Position numbers and translations under genes: made by a program. Of a stretch of 64,000 nucleotides of DNA, positions 17,823 to 26,625 are shown piece by piece. The notes beneath the pieces were generated by a model. The model was not told the origin of the DNA. It saw only the letters and a program-made list of their open reading frames with translations, and made no database searches. Origin of the DNA: Flavobacterium hungaricum (lineage in GTDB: Bacteria > Bacteroidota > Bacteroidia > Flavobacteriales > Flavobacteriaceae); NCBI RefSeq assembly GCF_015182285.1, contig NZ_PRDM01000004.1:558001-622000 (forward strand). The letters run 5' to 3'. The stretch's first letter is position 1. Every line of letters starts with the position of its first letter.

Positions 17823-19805
17823 ATGAAAAACGCTATAACAATATTCCTGCTTTTATTTTTCTTAAACCTATGTTTTTCACAAAAGAAACAGGATTTTATT
17901 TTGAAATCTCCTGATAGAAAAACCGAAGTAAAAATCAATGTTGATGATAAAATCAGCTGGACAATCTCGCATGAAAAAGATTTGATTTTGGCTCCATCTG
18001 AAATGTCTTTGACTTTGGATCAAAATGAAGTTTTAGGCAAAAATCCTGTAGTTCTAAATTCGAAAAATGAAAGTGTAAATAGTTCATTTGAAACGCCGTT
18101 ATACAAAAAGAAATCAGTTAAAAATAATTACAATCAGCTTACTATAAACTTTAAAAATGATTTCTCTATCGAATATCGTGTTTTTGATGACGGCGCTGCG
18201 TATCGATTTATAACGAAAAAGAAAAAAGACATTACCGTTAAATGGGAAAATGTCACCTTAAATTTTGATCACGATTATGCTACTTTAATGCCATATGTTC
18301 GTGATTTAAGAAACCCGAAAGACCAATACATTTCTTCTTTTGAAGCACATTATGAAAACAAAAAAATCAGCGAATTTGCAAAAGATACTTTGGCCTTTCT
18401 GCCTTTTTTAGTTGATTATAAAAATCATAAAAAAGCGGTTTTCTTAGAAGCGAATCTGGAAGATTATCCGGGATTATTTGTTACGAATAATAAAAACAAA
18501 TCGGGTTTTGAATCTCGTTTTTCTAAATATCCGACAAAAGAAACCAATGGCGGTTTTAACAACATTAACAGATTAATTTATGAAAGGGCCGACTATTTGG
18601 TCAAAACCAAAGGCACCAGAAGTTTTCCGTGGAGGGCGATTGTTATTGCAGAAAACGATGCTGCCTTAACAAATAATGACATGGTTCAGAAATTGGCAGA
18701 ACCATCTAAAATAAAAGATATTTCGTGGATAAAGCCCGGAAAAGTAGCTTGGGACTGGTGGAACGACTGGAATATTTACAACATTGATTTTAAAGCTGGA
18801 ATCAATACGCAGACTTATAAATATTATATTGATTTTGCCTCTAAAAATAAGATCGAATATGTGGTTCTGGACGAAGGCTGGAGTTTGGAAGAAGACATTA
18901 TGAAACACAACCCCAATGTTGATCTCGAAGCCTTGATCGCATACGGAAAAGAAAAAAATGTAGGTCTTATTTTGTGGAGCTCATGGATGGCGCTGACCAA
19001 AAATACAGATGGAATTTTAAAAAACTATGCCGATTTAGGAATCAAAGGTTTTAAAGTAGATTTCTTAGATCGCGACGATGCCAAAATGGTAAATTCGGTT
19101 TATGATATTGCGCAAAAAGCGACCAATCATAAATTGATTTTGGATTTCCACGGTATGTACAAACCAACCGGAATTCAGAGAACGTATCCAAATATTTTAA
19201 ATTTTGAGGGTGTAAAAGGTTTAGAAAACAATAAATGGACACCAAATGACGATGTACCGTTATACGATTGCACCATTCCCTTTATCAGAATGTTGGCCGG
19301 CCCAATGGATTATACGCCCGGTGCAATGCGAAATGCCGCCAAAAGCGAATTCAAACCTAGTCATTCCACTCCAATGAGTCAGGGAACGAGATGCCACCAA
19401 TTAGCATTGTACACGATTTTTGAAGCTCCTTTACAAATGATGGCCGACAGTCCAACCGCTTTTATGAAGGAGCAGGAAAGCACTGATTTTATTGCTAAAG
19501 TTCCGACCACTTTTGATGAAACAGTTTCCCTAAATGGTGAAGTTGGAAAATTCGTTTCCATTGCGCGAAAAAAAGATAATATTTGGTATTTGGGCGCCAT
19601 TACAAATTGGGATTCCAGAGAAATTACCATTGATTTTTCTTTCCTAGAAAAAGGTAAAAAATTCCAAGCTGAGATTTTCTCTGATGGTTTAAATGCAGAT
19701 AAAGCCGCAACCGATTATAAAAAAGAAATTGTAACCGTTGATTCCACAACAAAATTGACGTATCGATTAGCAAGCGGCGGCGGATTGGCAATGATTATTA
19801 AATAA
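17823..19805 (+). CDS. GH97 glycoside hydrolase, probably retaining alpha-galactosidase
   Basis: 660 residues from the ATG at 17823. A signal peptide ends near LCFSQ (residue 20). The N-terminal beta-sandwich (~22-285) contains EYRVFDDGAAYRF, typical of GH97. The barrel follows (~300-560) with WDWWNDWNIYN, VVLDEGWS, GIKGFKVDFLDRDD and RTYPNILNFEGVKGLE. The KVDF motif places Asp413 where retaining GH97 alpha-galactosidases have their nucleophile, with Glu468 as likely acid/base; inverting SusB-type alpha-glucosidases lack this Asp. Removal of galactose branches from galactomannan fits the locus. It is flanked by two repeat elements and followed by a terminator. Confidence 0.87.
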   Translation: MKNAITIFLLLFFLNLCFSQKKQDFILKSPDRKTEVKINVDDKISWTISHEKDLILAPSEMSLTLDQNEVLGKNPVVLNSKNESVNSSFETPLYKKKSVKNNYNQLTINFKNDFSIEYRVFDDGAAYRFITKKKKDITVKWENVTLNFDHDYATLMPYVRDLRNPKDQYISSFEAHYENKKISEFAKDTLAFLPFLVDYKNHKKAVFLEANLEDYPGLFVTNNKNKSGFESRFSKYPTKETNGGFNNINRLIYERADYLVKTKGTRSFPWRAIVIAENDAALTNNDMVQKLAEPSKIKDISWIKPGKVAWDWWNDWNIYNIDFKAGINTQTYKYYIDFASKNKIEYVVLDEGWSLEEDIMKHNPNVDLEALIAYGKEKNVGLILWSSWMALTKNTDGILKNYADLGIKGFKVDFLDRDDAKMVNSVYDIAQKATNHKLILDFHGMYKPTGIQRTYPNILNFEGVKGLENNKWTPNDDVPLYDCTIPFIRMLAGPMDYTPGAMRNAAKSEFKPSHSTPMSQGTRCHQLALYTIFEAPLQMMADSPTAFMKEQESTDFIAKVPTTFDETVSLNGEVGKFVSIARKKDNIWYLGAITNWDSREITIDFSFLEKGKKFQAEIFSDGLNADKAATDYKKEIVTVDSTTKLTYRLASGGGLAMIIK

Positions 19806-19833
19806 AAAATGGGACAAATTGTCCCATTTTTTA
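19804..19833 (+). terminator. Intrinsic terminator after GH97
   Basis: AAAAATGGGACAA and TTGTCCCATTTTTT form a strong hairpin with a T run directly after the stop codon. The A-run on the other side makes it potentially bidirectional. Confidence 0.85.
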
Positions 19834-19853
19834 TTTTAGATCCCGTATCTTAT

Positions 19854-19927
19854 GTAGAGGCGCACAGCTGTGCGTCTTATGCGTAAAGAATATACTGGAC
19901 GTAGACGCACTGCGGTGCGTCTCTACA
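19854..19927 (+). repeat. REPIN-like palindromic element, copy 2
   Basis: Outer arms GTAGAGGCGCACAGC and GCGGTGCGTCTCTAC are near-perfect inverted repeats. Two inner hairpins occur: the palindrome CGCACAGCTGTGCG and GACGCAC-TGCG-GTGCGTC. Two linked inverted hairpins is the layout of a REPIN or small MITE. Confidence 0.85.
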
Positions 19928-19965
19928 ATCATGCACATTCACAATCAATAATCAACAATTAATAA

Positions 19966-20922
19966 TTAAGATAATATCTTCTCAATCGCATTCAATTCAT
20001 CATGCGAGAACTCCGTATTTTCTAGACAATCAATATTATTACACAATTGTTTTACCGAACTTGCTCCTATTAAAACCGATGTAATTCGTTTATCTTTCTG
20101 CAGCCAAGCCAAAGCCAATTGTGCCAAAGACTGATTTCTGTTTTTTGCAATTTCATTCAATTGAACTAATTTCTGAATGCGTTCTTCCGTCACTTCATTT
20201 TCTTTCAAATGCCCGTTTGGGTTATGCGCTCTGGAGTTTTCTGGAATTCCGTTTAGGTATTTATCCGTTAAAAGTCCTTGTGCCAAAGGTGAAAAAGCAA
20301 TACACCCCACTCCTTTTTCTTCTAAAACATCCAATAAACCATTCTCAACCCAGCGTTCCAGCATCGAATATTTTGCCTGATGAATCAAACACGGCGTTCC
20401 CAATTGTTTTAAAACATCAACCGCAACTCTGGTCTGCTCCGCCGAATAATTACTAATTCCAACGTACAACGCTTTTCCGCTTCTAACAGCGTGATCCAAT
20501 GCCATCATTGTTTCTTCAATCGGCGTTTCGGGATCTGGGCGGTGCGAATAAAAAATATCAACATAATCAATGCTCATTCGCTTCAAACTCTGATCTAAAC
20601 TTGACAACAAATATTTTCTCGAACCCCAATCTCCATAAGGTCCGTCCCACATGGTATAACCGGCTTTTGTAGAAATTACGATTTCATCACGAAGGTTGCC
20701 CTGAAAATTATGCCATAATATTTTACCAAAATTTTCCTCAGCAGACCCTGGGACCGGTCCGTAATTATTCGCCAGATCAAAATGGGTAATTCCTTTATCA
20801 AAAGCTTCTACGGCAATACTTTCGGCATTATCAAAATTATCTACAGAACCAAAGTTATGCCATAATCCTAAGGAAATTTCAGGTAACAGCAACCCGCTTT
20901 TTCCGCATCTGTTGTATTTCAT
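19966..20922 (-). CDS. Aldo/keto reductase (YghZ-like)
   Basis: 318 residues, cytoplasmic. An (alpha/beta)8 NADPH-dependent reductase of the AKR14/YghZ type: FDLANNYGPVPGSAEENFG with the catalytic Asp and Tyr, ISTKAGYTMWDGPYGDWGSRK with the Lys region, and YVDIFYSHRPDPETP with the catalytic His. YghZ relatives reduce L-glyceraldehyde-3-phosphate and methylglyoxal. Its substrate here is unknown. It reads against the GH97 operon and is separated from GH3 by a palindrome-rich gap, so its link to mannan use is only positional. Confidence 0.9.
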   Translation of the reverse strand: MKYNRCGKSGLLLPEISLGLWHNFGSVDNFDNAESIAVEAFDKGITHFDLANNYGPVPGSAEENFGKILWHNFQGNLRDEIVISTKAGYTMWDGPYGDWGSRKYLLSSLDQSLKRMSIDYVDIFYSHRPDPETPIEETMMALDHAVRSGKALYVGISNYSAEQTRVAVDVLKQLGTPCLIHQAKYSMLERWVENGLLDVLEEKGVGCIAFSPLAQGLLTDKYLNGIPENSRAHNPNGHLKENEVTEERIQKLVQLNEIAKNRNQSLAQLALAWLQKDKRITSVLIGASSVKQLCNNIDCLENTEFSHDELNAIEKILS

Positions 20923-21031
20923 TATTTTAATTTAGGGATTGGAGTTTTTATAGATTTTAAAAATACAAAAAACTCTCGAAGTTTTGCCACGAAGACACTA
21001 AGACACAAAGATTTTTATCCAAAAATGAAAT

Positions 21032-21080
21032 CGCCACGAATTCAAGAATTTTTAAACAATAAATTCGTGAATTCGTGGCG
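21032..21080. repeat. Inverted repeat CGCCACGAATTC / GAATTCGTGGCG
   Basis: Perfect 12-base arms with a 25-base loop, in the gap between the aldo/keto reductase start and the GH3 stop. Related CACGAATTC sequence recurs around 27.3 and 27.4 kb. Confidence 0.8.
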
Positions 21081-21120
21081 GAAATATGCTGTAATAATTA
21101 AAAATTTACTATGAATTGCG

Positions 21121-21233
21121 TCCAGCTTTAGCTGGATGGATATGTAATACATTGAAGAGGCTTTAGCCGAACTATCAAAGTTCGGCTAAAGCCTCTTCAA
21201 TTCAAATCTTTTTCCCCTAGCTAAAGCTAGGGG
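21121..21233. repeat. Three adjacent hairpins with CTTTAGC cores
   Basis: Hairpin 1 (21121-21136): TCCAGCT-TT-AGCTGGA. Hairpin 2 (21152-21200): a perfect 22-base-pair stem containing GGCTTTAGCC with loop ATCAA. Hairpin 3 (21214-21233): CCCCTAGCT-AA-AGCTAGGGG. It is a compound mobile-type repeat and could also stop GH3 transcription. Confidence 0.85.
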
Positions 21234-21254
21234 CTATTCAAAAAAAACAATTCC

Positions 21255-21294
21255 CTTTGCTTCTTTGAACCTTTGCTTCTTTGAACCTTTGAAC
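21255..21294. repeat. Tandem repeat TTTGCTTCTTTGAACC
   Basis: Two perfect 16-base copies plus a trailing TTTGAACC, directly before the GH3 stop. With the hairpins to its left it fills the 383-base gap 20923-21305, which holds no gene. Confidence 0.9.
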
Positions 21295-21305
21295 CTCAAA
21301 AAACC

Positions 21306-23603
21306 CTACTCTTTAATCTCAAAACCACCCTGCAAACCTTTATCAGAACTTCCTCCTACCATAATTTTAAAAGTTCCCGGTTCTACTAAATAATTCCCTT
21401 CGTTATCATAAAAACCAAGTTCCTTATCCGTTAAAGTAAAGTTTACTGTTTTCGTTTCTCCTTTTTTAAGATTAATTAATTCAAAACCTTTTAATTCTTT
21501 TATTGGGCGAATGATACTTGCAAATTCATCATGAATATACAATTGGACTACTTCTTTCCCGTCATAATTTCCTGTGTTGGTCACTTCTACTGAAACAGAA
21601 ACTTTTTCACCTTTTGCCAAAGACGTTTTATTTAATTTCAGATTTTTATACTTGAAAGTCGTATAACTCAAACCAAAACCAAACGGAAATTGAGGCGTTT
21701 TCTCCACATCCATGTAATGCGACCAGAAAACATTTTTATCACTGTCAGTTGGTCTTCCTGTGCTGTACTTGTTATAATAAATTGGCACCTGACCTACATT
21801 TCTAGGAAACGACATTGGCAGTTTCCCACTCGGATTGTAATCTCCGTACAAAACCTGCGCAACAGCATTTCCAGCCTGAGTTCCTAAATGCCACGCTTCG
21901 ACAATTGCCGGAACATTTTCTGCGGCCCACGGAATACTCAACGGACGGCCGTTATTTAAAACCAAAACTACATTTGGGTTTACTTTATAAATTTCCTCCA
22001 ATAATTCCTGCTGCAAGCCCGGAAGATTCAAATCGGTTCTACTTCTTCCTTCACCGCTTTGGAAACCATATTCACCTAAAACCATTACCACAACATCAGC
22101 ATTTTTTGCGGCTATTTTTGCGGCTTCAAATCCACTTTTATCTGTGGTGTTAAAAACCGTTTCAGTCAAGAAAGTCGCTTTTTGTTTCAATAAATCAACT
22201 CCTTTTTCAAAAACTAGTTGATTGTCTTTGTATTGCTGCATTCCTTCTAAAACTGAAACTGCAGTATTATCATCTGCGGCAATTCTCCAGCTTCCCAACG
22301 GACTATTTTTATCATTTGCCAAAGCACCGATTAAAGCAATTTTTTGTCCCGATTTTTTAAGCGGAAGCAAATTCTTTTCGTTCTTCAACAAAACAATAGA
22401 TTTCTTCGCCATATCTAGAACGCCTTCGTTATTGGCCTTGCTTCCCACAACTGCTTTCTCGCGTTTTTCATCGCAATATCTGTACGGATCATCAAATAAT
22501 CCCAATTCAAATTTTACACGAAGAATTCTGCGAACAGCATCATCAACCAAAGCTTCTTTTACCTTTCCAGATTGTACCAAATCAACCAATTTTGCCACAT
22601 ACAAATACGATTCCATATCCATATCCGAACCAGCGATTACAGCTTTTGCAGTGGCATCTGCTTCGTCTTTGGCGTATCCGTGCGCGATCATTTCGCGAAT
22701 CGAAGCATAATCCGAAATCACAAATCCATCAAACTTCCATTTTCCTTTCAAAATATCTCTTTGCAAAAAGGAACTTCCCGTTGCTGGAACGCCGTTTAAC
22801 GTATTAAAAGAATTCATAAACGTACGAACTCCCGCTTCTACAGTCGCTTCAAAAGGCGGCAGAACCGAGTTGTACAATTTGGAATTGCTGATGTCCACAA
22901 TATTATATTCTAATCCAGCTTCCACATAACCGTAAGCTGCAAAATGTTTCGCACAAGCCGCAATCGTATTTACTTTTTGAAGATCGGCAATCGTTTCTCC
23001 CTGAAAACCTTTTACTCTCGCATAACCAATTTTACTGCCCAAATAGGGGTCTTCTCCCGCACCTTCCATCACACGCCCCCAGCGCGCATCGTTTGCTACG
23101 TCTACGTTTGGTCCAAAAGTCCAGTTTATTCCAGATGCCGAAGCTTCATCTGCCGCAATCGCCGCCGATTTTTTAATCGCTTCCAGATCCCAGCTTGCCG
23201 CTTCTGCCAGCGGAATCGGGCTTAACGTTTTATAGCCATGTATTACATCAAAACCAATAATTAGCGGAATTCCCAAACGAGTTTCTTCAACCGCAATTTT
23301 CTGTACGGCACGAACTTCTTTTACGCCTCGAACCGTCAGCATCGAGCCAACCAATCCTTTTCTTAAATGTTCGTATTTTAATTCGGCCGTTCCGCCTTTT
23401 GGAGCCGGTCCTGTTACATCCCAAAAACCGTTGTATTGGTTCATCTGCCCTACTTTTTCTTCTAAAGTCATTAACGGCAAAAGCAAATCAATTCTTTGCT
23501 CGATAGTTTTGTTTTTATCCAAATACGGCTTTTTCTGTGCATTCATATTTCCAACAGTAAACAGGGACAAAACCCCAATAATAATTATTTTTTTATTTTT
23601 CAT
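21306..23603 (-). CDS. GH3 beta-glucosidase (BglX-like)
   Basis: 765 residues. A signal peptide ends near MNAQ (residue 22), so periplasmic. Three-domain GH3: N-terminal barrel (~30-385; EVRAVQKIAVEETRLGIPL, WTFGPNVDVANDARWGR, CAKHFAAYG), nucleophile Asp298 in GFVISDYAS, an alpha/beta sandwich (~400-620; MVLGEYGFQSGEGRSRTDL), and a fibronectin III-like domain (~665-760; VSVEVTNTGNYDGKEVVQLY). Length and layout match BglX. In a mannan locus it could trim beta-glucose from glucomannan oligosaccharides. Some GH3 enzymes act on xylosides, so specificity is inferred. Confidence 0.93.
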   Translation of the reverse strand: MKNKKIIIIGVLSLFTVGNMNAQKKPYLDKNKTIEQRIDLLLPLMTLEEKVGQMNQYNGFWDVTGPAPKGGTAELKYEHLRKGLVGSMLTVRGVKEVRAVQKIAVEETRLGIPLIIGFDVIHGYKTLSPIPLAEAASWDLEAIKKSAAIAADEASASGINWTFGPNVDVANDARWGRVMEGAGEDPYLGSKIGYARVKGFQGETIADLQKVNTIAACAKHFAAYGYVEAGLEYNIVDISNSKLYNSVLPPFEATVEAGVRTFMNSFNTLNGVPATGSSFLQRDILKGKWKFDGFVISDYASIREMIAHGYAKDEADATAKAVIAGSDMDMESYLYVAKLVDLVQSGKVKEALVDDAVRRILRVKFELGLFDDPYRYCDEKREKAVVGSKANNEGVLDMAKKSIVLLKNEKNLLPLKKSGQKIALIGALANDKNSPLGSWRIAADDNTAVSVLEGMQQYKDNQLVFEKGVDLLKQKATFLTETVFNTTDKSGFEAAKIAAKNADVVVMVLGEYGFQSGEGRSRTDLNLPGLQQELLEEIYKVNPNVVLVLNNGRPLSIPWAAENVPAIVEAWHLGTQAGNAVAQVLYGDYNPSGKLPMSFPRNVGQVPIYYNKYSTGRPTDSDKNVFWSHYMDVEKTPQFPFGFGLSYTTFKYKNLKLNKTSLAKGEKVSVSVEVTNTGNYDGKEVVQLYIHDEFASIIRPIKELKGFELINLKKGETKTVNFTLTDKELGFYDNEGNYLVEPGTFKIMVGGSSDKGLQGGFEIKE

Positions 23604-23668
23604 GGTTAGTTTTTTAGATGCTATCCCTAGCCTTCGGGACTAAGATGCTGAGATTCTAAGATTACTTT

Positions 23669-23762
23669 GGGCGTGACCCGCCAAAAAAGGCGGGTCGGGC
23701 TTTCGGCTTTATCTTTTGTTCCGTTTCTCTTCACAAAAGGATACCGCCTCAATCCCTCACGC
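23669..23762 (+). repeat. Palindromic element, copy B (GGGCGTG...CTCACGC type)
   Basis: Begins GGGCGTGACCCGCC, has a GGCGGGTC arm, then CGGCTTTATCTTTTGTT, a small loop, ACAAAAGGATACCGCC and ends AATCCCTCACGC. It shares the TATCTTTTG / CAAAAGGATnCCGC core with copies A, C and D but has different outer ends. It lies upstream of the GH3 start. Confidence 0.85.
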
Positions 23763-23785
23763 AAATCGTTTTCAAAAGAGACAAT

Positions 23786-23890
23786 CTTGTCATTTCGATC
23801 CTGAGGCTTCGAGAGAGAAATCTTCGCAAGAAACTCCGCAAACAAAAATATTCACTTTATAAAGCTTCGACTTCTCAGCCTGACAAACGC
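23786..23890. repeat. Degenerate inverted-repeat sequence
   Basis: CTTGTCATTTCGATCCTGAG on the left and CTTCTCAGCCTGACAAACG on the right are imperfect inverse copies. It looks like a decayed intergenic repeat. No gene is visible in the whole gap 23604-23944. Confidence 0.5.
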
Positions 23891-23944
23891 AGACAAGAAT
23901 CAGTGTTAATCTGTTCAATCAGTAAAATCCGTGAGCAAAAAAAT

Positions 23945-25327
23945 CTAAAATCCTGACATAAAACACGAAGCCGGCAGATTCGCTTTATTAAACAAATCGG
24001 ACTGAATTGTATTTCCCCACGCAAATCTCACTTTTACAGGATTCGAAACTTTTTTACTAACTAAAATCACTTCATTATTTTTTATTGAAGCTTCGGCTGG
24101 ATAGAAAACTCCATCAGCACCCGCTGCTTCAAACTGATTTGATTTTTTATCCTTAAAATACAAACCCTCAGCATAATCAAAAGAAACTATAACTTTGTTT
24201 TTCTCAATTTTAATGTCTTTAAAAAGCGGCCCATTTACCAAAGCTGCATGCGTTTTATAAGTATTTGCCAAAGCTAAATTTGCAAGGCGGATTCCAACCG
24301 ATTTTTTATTTTTTGGATGAATGTCAATCGTATCCGAAACATCGCTGATTACCACCATTCCAGCATTATTAATTTCTTTCAATAATTTACGCTGCGAATC
24401 TCTGACGGTCACATTAGAAAAATTATTGCTTCCCGTTTTGTACGGCGCAATTTGTACGTAATAAAAAGGGAAATCTTCTTGCCATTCTTTTCGCCAAGAA
24501 GTAATTAAGGCTCCAAGAGTTTTATCATAAACCAAAGACCCCACATTCGATTCGCCTTGATACCAAAGCGTTCCTGCAATTTTAAAACCAACGATCGGAT
24601 GAATCATGGCATTGTAAGCACGTCCGGGCTGACGCGGTCCATATTCCTGTTCGTTAAGTTTTTTGGCATTTTCTAATAACAAAGGATCGCTGTTAACTAC
24701 CTCCTCTGAGATCCAGATTTCTGCAGGAGTACCGCCCCAGTTGGAAGAAATTAATCCTATTGGAACATTTTTTAAATCTTCGCGCAGACGTTTGGCAAAA
24801 AAGTAACCAATTGCACTAAAGTATTTCATGGTTTCTGGAGTCGATTCTGTCCAGTTTCCTAATAAATTATTTTGCGGCGTTACTGCGGTAAGTTTCGGAA
24901 CAGTAAAAAATCGAATGTTCGAATTCGCAGCATTTTTCATTTCCTCTTCACCATTATCAATTCCCCAGCTTGCAGACATTTCCATATTAGATTGTCCAGA
25001 ACAAAGCCAGACTTCGCCTATTAGAATGTTTTTTAAAACTACTTCATTATAACCTTTTATCGAAATTGTAAAAGGCCCTCCTGCTTCGGGAGTTTTAACC
25101 GTTAGTTCCCATTTTGCCTGATTATTAGCTATCGTTTTATATTCCTGATTGTTCCAGCTCGAAATCAGTTTTATTTCTTCTTTTGGATTTGCCCAGCCCC
25201 AGATTTTTACTTCGGAGTTGCGCTGTAAAACCATATTATCGCCAAAAATATTCGGAAGAGCCACGTTTGCCATAATAGTACTGGAAATCAATAAAAAGAA
25301 AACAAACTTAAAAATATTATTTTTCAT
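23945..25327 (-). CDS. Sialate O-acetylesterase-family SGNH esterase
   Basis: 460 residues with a signal peptide ending near IMANVALP. SGNH/SASA-family motifs: WLCSGQSNMEMS with the nucleophile Ser (~116-121), GTLWYQGESNV (block III), and VSDTIDIHPKNKKSVGIRLA carrying the catalytic Asp/His near residue 320. The annotated family acts on O-acetyl groups; in plant-polysaccharide loci its members usually deacetylate hemicellulose. With the CE2-type esterase overlapping it, removal of acetyl groups from mannan is more likely than action on sialic acid, as no other sialic acid gene is present. Its start overlaps the upstream gene by 11 bases. Confidence 0.87.
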   Translation of the reverse strand: MKNNIFKFVFFLLISSTIMANVALPNIFGDNMVLQRNSEVKIWGWANPKEEIKLISSWNNQEYKTIANNQAKWELTVKTPEAGGPFTISIKGYNEVVLKNILIGEVWLCSGQSNMEMSASWGIDNGEEEMKNAANSNIRFFTVPKLTAVTPQNNLLGNWTESTPETMKYFSAIGYFFAKRLREDLKNVPIGLISSNWGGTPAEIWISEEVVNSDPLLLENAKKLNEQEYGPRQPGRAYNAMIHPIVGFKIAGTLWYQGESNVGSLVYDKTLGALITSWRKEWQEDFPFYYVQIAPYKTGSNNFSNVTVRDSQRKLLKEINNAGMVVISDVSDTIDIHPKNKKSVGIRLANLALANTYKTHAALVNGPLFKDIKIEKNKVIVSFDYAEGLYFKDKKSNQFEAAGADGVFYPAEASIKNNEVILVSKKVSNPVKVRFAWGNTIQSDLFNKANLPASCFMSGF

Positions 25328-26408
25328 TTAGTAACTTCTTTAAAAATGGAGCATATTCATCTGCCAAAACTTTATGATCTTCAACATCCGGATGACCGCT
25401 GCATCCTTTTGGGGTCATCGGTTTGAATTTAAAAATCTGAATTTCTTTATGCGTTTTATCTTTCGCGAAAGCGTCTTTTACTTTCTTCAAACATTCATCA
25501 AATACAACTCCTCTTTCACCGCCAACCATTGGGCTGTTGGTAATTACAATCTGTGCATTCGGATTATGTTTGTATAGCATTTTAATAAAATTGATATAAT
25601 TCGAAACATACTTTTCCGGGTTAAAAGGCAGGCGTTCTTTTTTTCCGTCTCCACCAGAAAAATCATTTGTTCCTAAAGCAATACTGATAATATCAGGCTG
25701 AAAAGCAAAATCATATTTAGGTTTTGAGTTGTCTTTTGTTAAATACAAATTGGAATAAACATCGGGCATTATGCCTTCATCTTTATTTTCGTCGTTCCAA
25801 TTGCGGTACATTCCAATTCCAGAAACGCAGCTCATCAAATAATCAGTTCCAAGTTCTCTCGAAATTCTAGGTCCGTAAGCATAATAACTGTTATGATGAT
25901 CCATATATTCGCCTTTATCACAAGGAACATCAGACGGATCACTTGCTGCGCCACAGGTTATAGAATCTCCAATAAATTCGATTTTCTTTTTCTTTTTAGA
26001 TGAAATTGAAGTCAGTTTTGCAGTTGTTCCTGCGAATAAAATTCCACCGCTGTGGGCTTCTGTATTTTTATAGATTTCTAAATGATGTTCTTTTTTGCTT
26101 TCTGTAACCTTAATTGGAAAAGACTGCACAGCTCCTTTTTCAATTCTTATTTTCCCAATATACTTATCGTCTAAAACCAATGAAACATAATTATGATGCT
26201 CATAAGAATCAATACTTTGCAATGCAATTGAACATTCGTTTCCAGTAAAATTGAACGAAACTGATGCTGCAGTTCCTATCAGAACAACTTGATCATTGGG
26301 TAATTTTTCAATTCGTCCCTCATAAAGAAAACGATTCTGACTTTGTGAATTCGAAAAAATCGAAAACAGCAAAAACAGAATTAAAAGCACATATTTTTTG
26401 ATAAACAT
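25317..26408 (-). CDS. CE2-type acetyl esterase (SGNH with N-terminal jelly roll)
   Basis: 363 residues, signal peptide (LFSIFSNSQSQ, residue ~24). Residues ~25-135 look like the jelly-roll domain of carbohydrate esterase family 2 (SVSFNFTGNECSIALQ, HHNYVSLVLDD). The SGNH domain (~143-363) has FIGDSITCG with the nucleophile Ser, ISIALGTNDFSGGDG, and GCSGHPDVEDHKVLA with the catalytic His. CE2 enzymes deacetylate plant glucomannan and xylan, preferring 6-O positions. It is the first gene of a two-gene operon with the SASA esterase, consistent with use of acetylated mannan. Confidence 0.87.
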   Translation of the reverse strand: MFIKKYVLLILFLLFSIFSNSQSQNRFLYEGRIEKLPNDQVVLIGTAASVSFNFTGNECSIALQSIDSYEHHNYVSLVLDDKYIGKIRIEKGAVQSFPIKVTESKKEHHLEIYKNTEAHSGGILFAGTTAKLTSISSKKKKKIEFIGDSITCGAASDPSDVPCDKGEYMDHHNSYYAYGPRISRELGTDYLMSCVSGIGMYRNWNDENKDEGIMPDVYSNLYLTKDNSKPKYDFAFQPDIISIALGTNDFSGGDGKKERLPFNPEKYVSNYINFIKMLYKHNPNAQIVITNSPMVGGERGVVFDECLKKVKDAFAKDKTHKEIQIFKFKPMTPKGCSGHPDVEDHKVLADEYAPFLKKLLNEK

Positions 26409-26439
26409 AATTTATTTGTTAAAATATAAATGAGATTCA

Positions 26440-26447
26440 CAAATATA
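26440..26447 (-). promoter_or_regulatory. Possible -7 box of the esterase operon
   Basis: Minus-strand TATATTTG, a perfect TAnnTTTG match about 32 bases before the start codon. No TTG was found at the usual -33 spacing. Confidence 0.4.
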
Positions 26448-26625
26448 TCTGAAATCAATTACACAGAAAGATACTAAAATGTCAAAATGCAATAAAAAAA
26501 CACCACATAAACACATCAAAGCAGCAATTCGAAATATTAATTCATACAATAGATAAGATTCAATTCTTTTTATATTGATACTAAGAACCTATCTTTAGCG
26601 TTTAAACATTTTTATACCTTAATAA

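Noticed and set aside
17720..17914. Open frame of 64 codons upstream of GH97
   Set aside because: It runs through a palindromic repeat element and overlaps the GH97 signal peptide in another frame.
22222..22710. Open frame of 162 codons on the plus strand
   Set aside because: It lies fully antisense to the GH3 gene, whose motifs are intact; no signal or domain in the plus-strand product.
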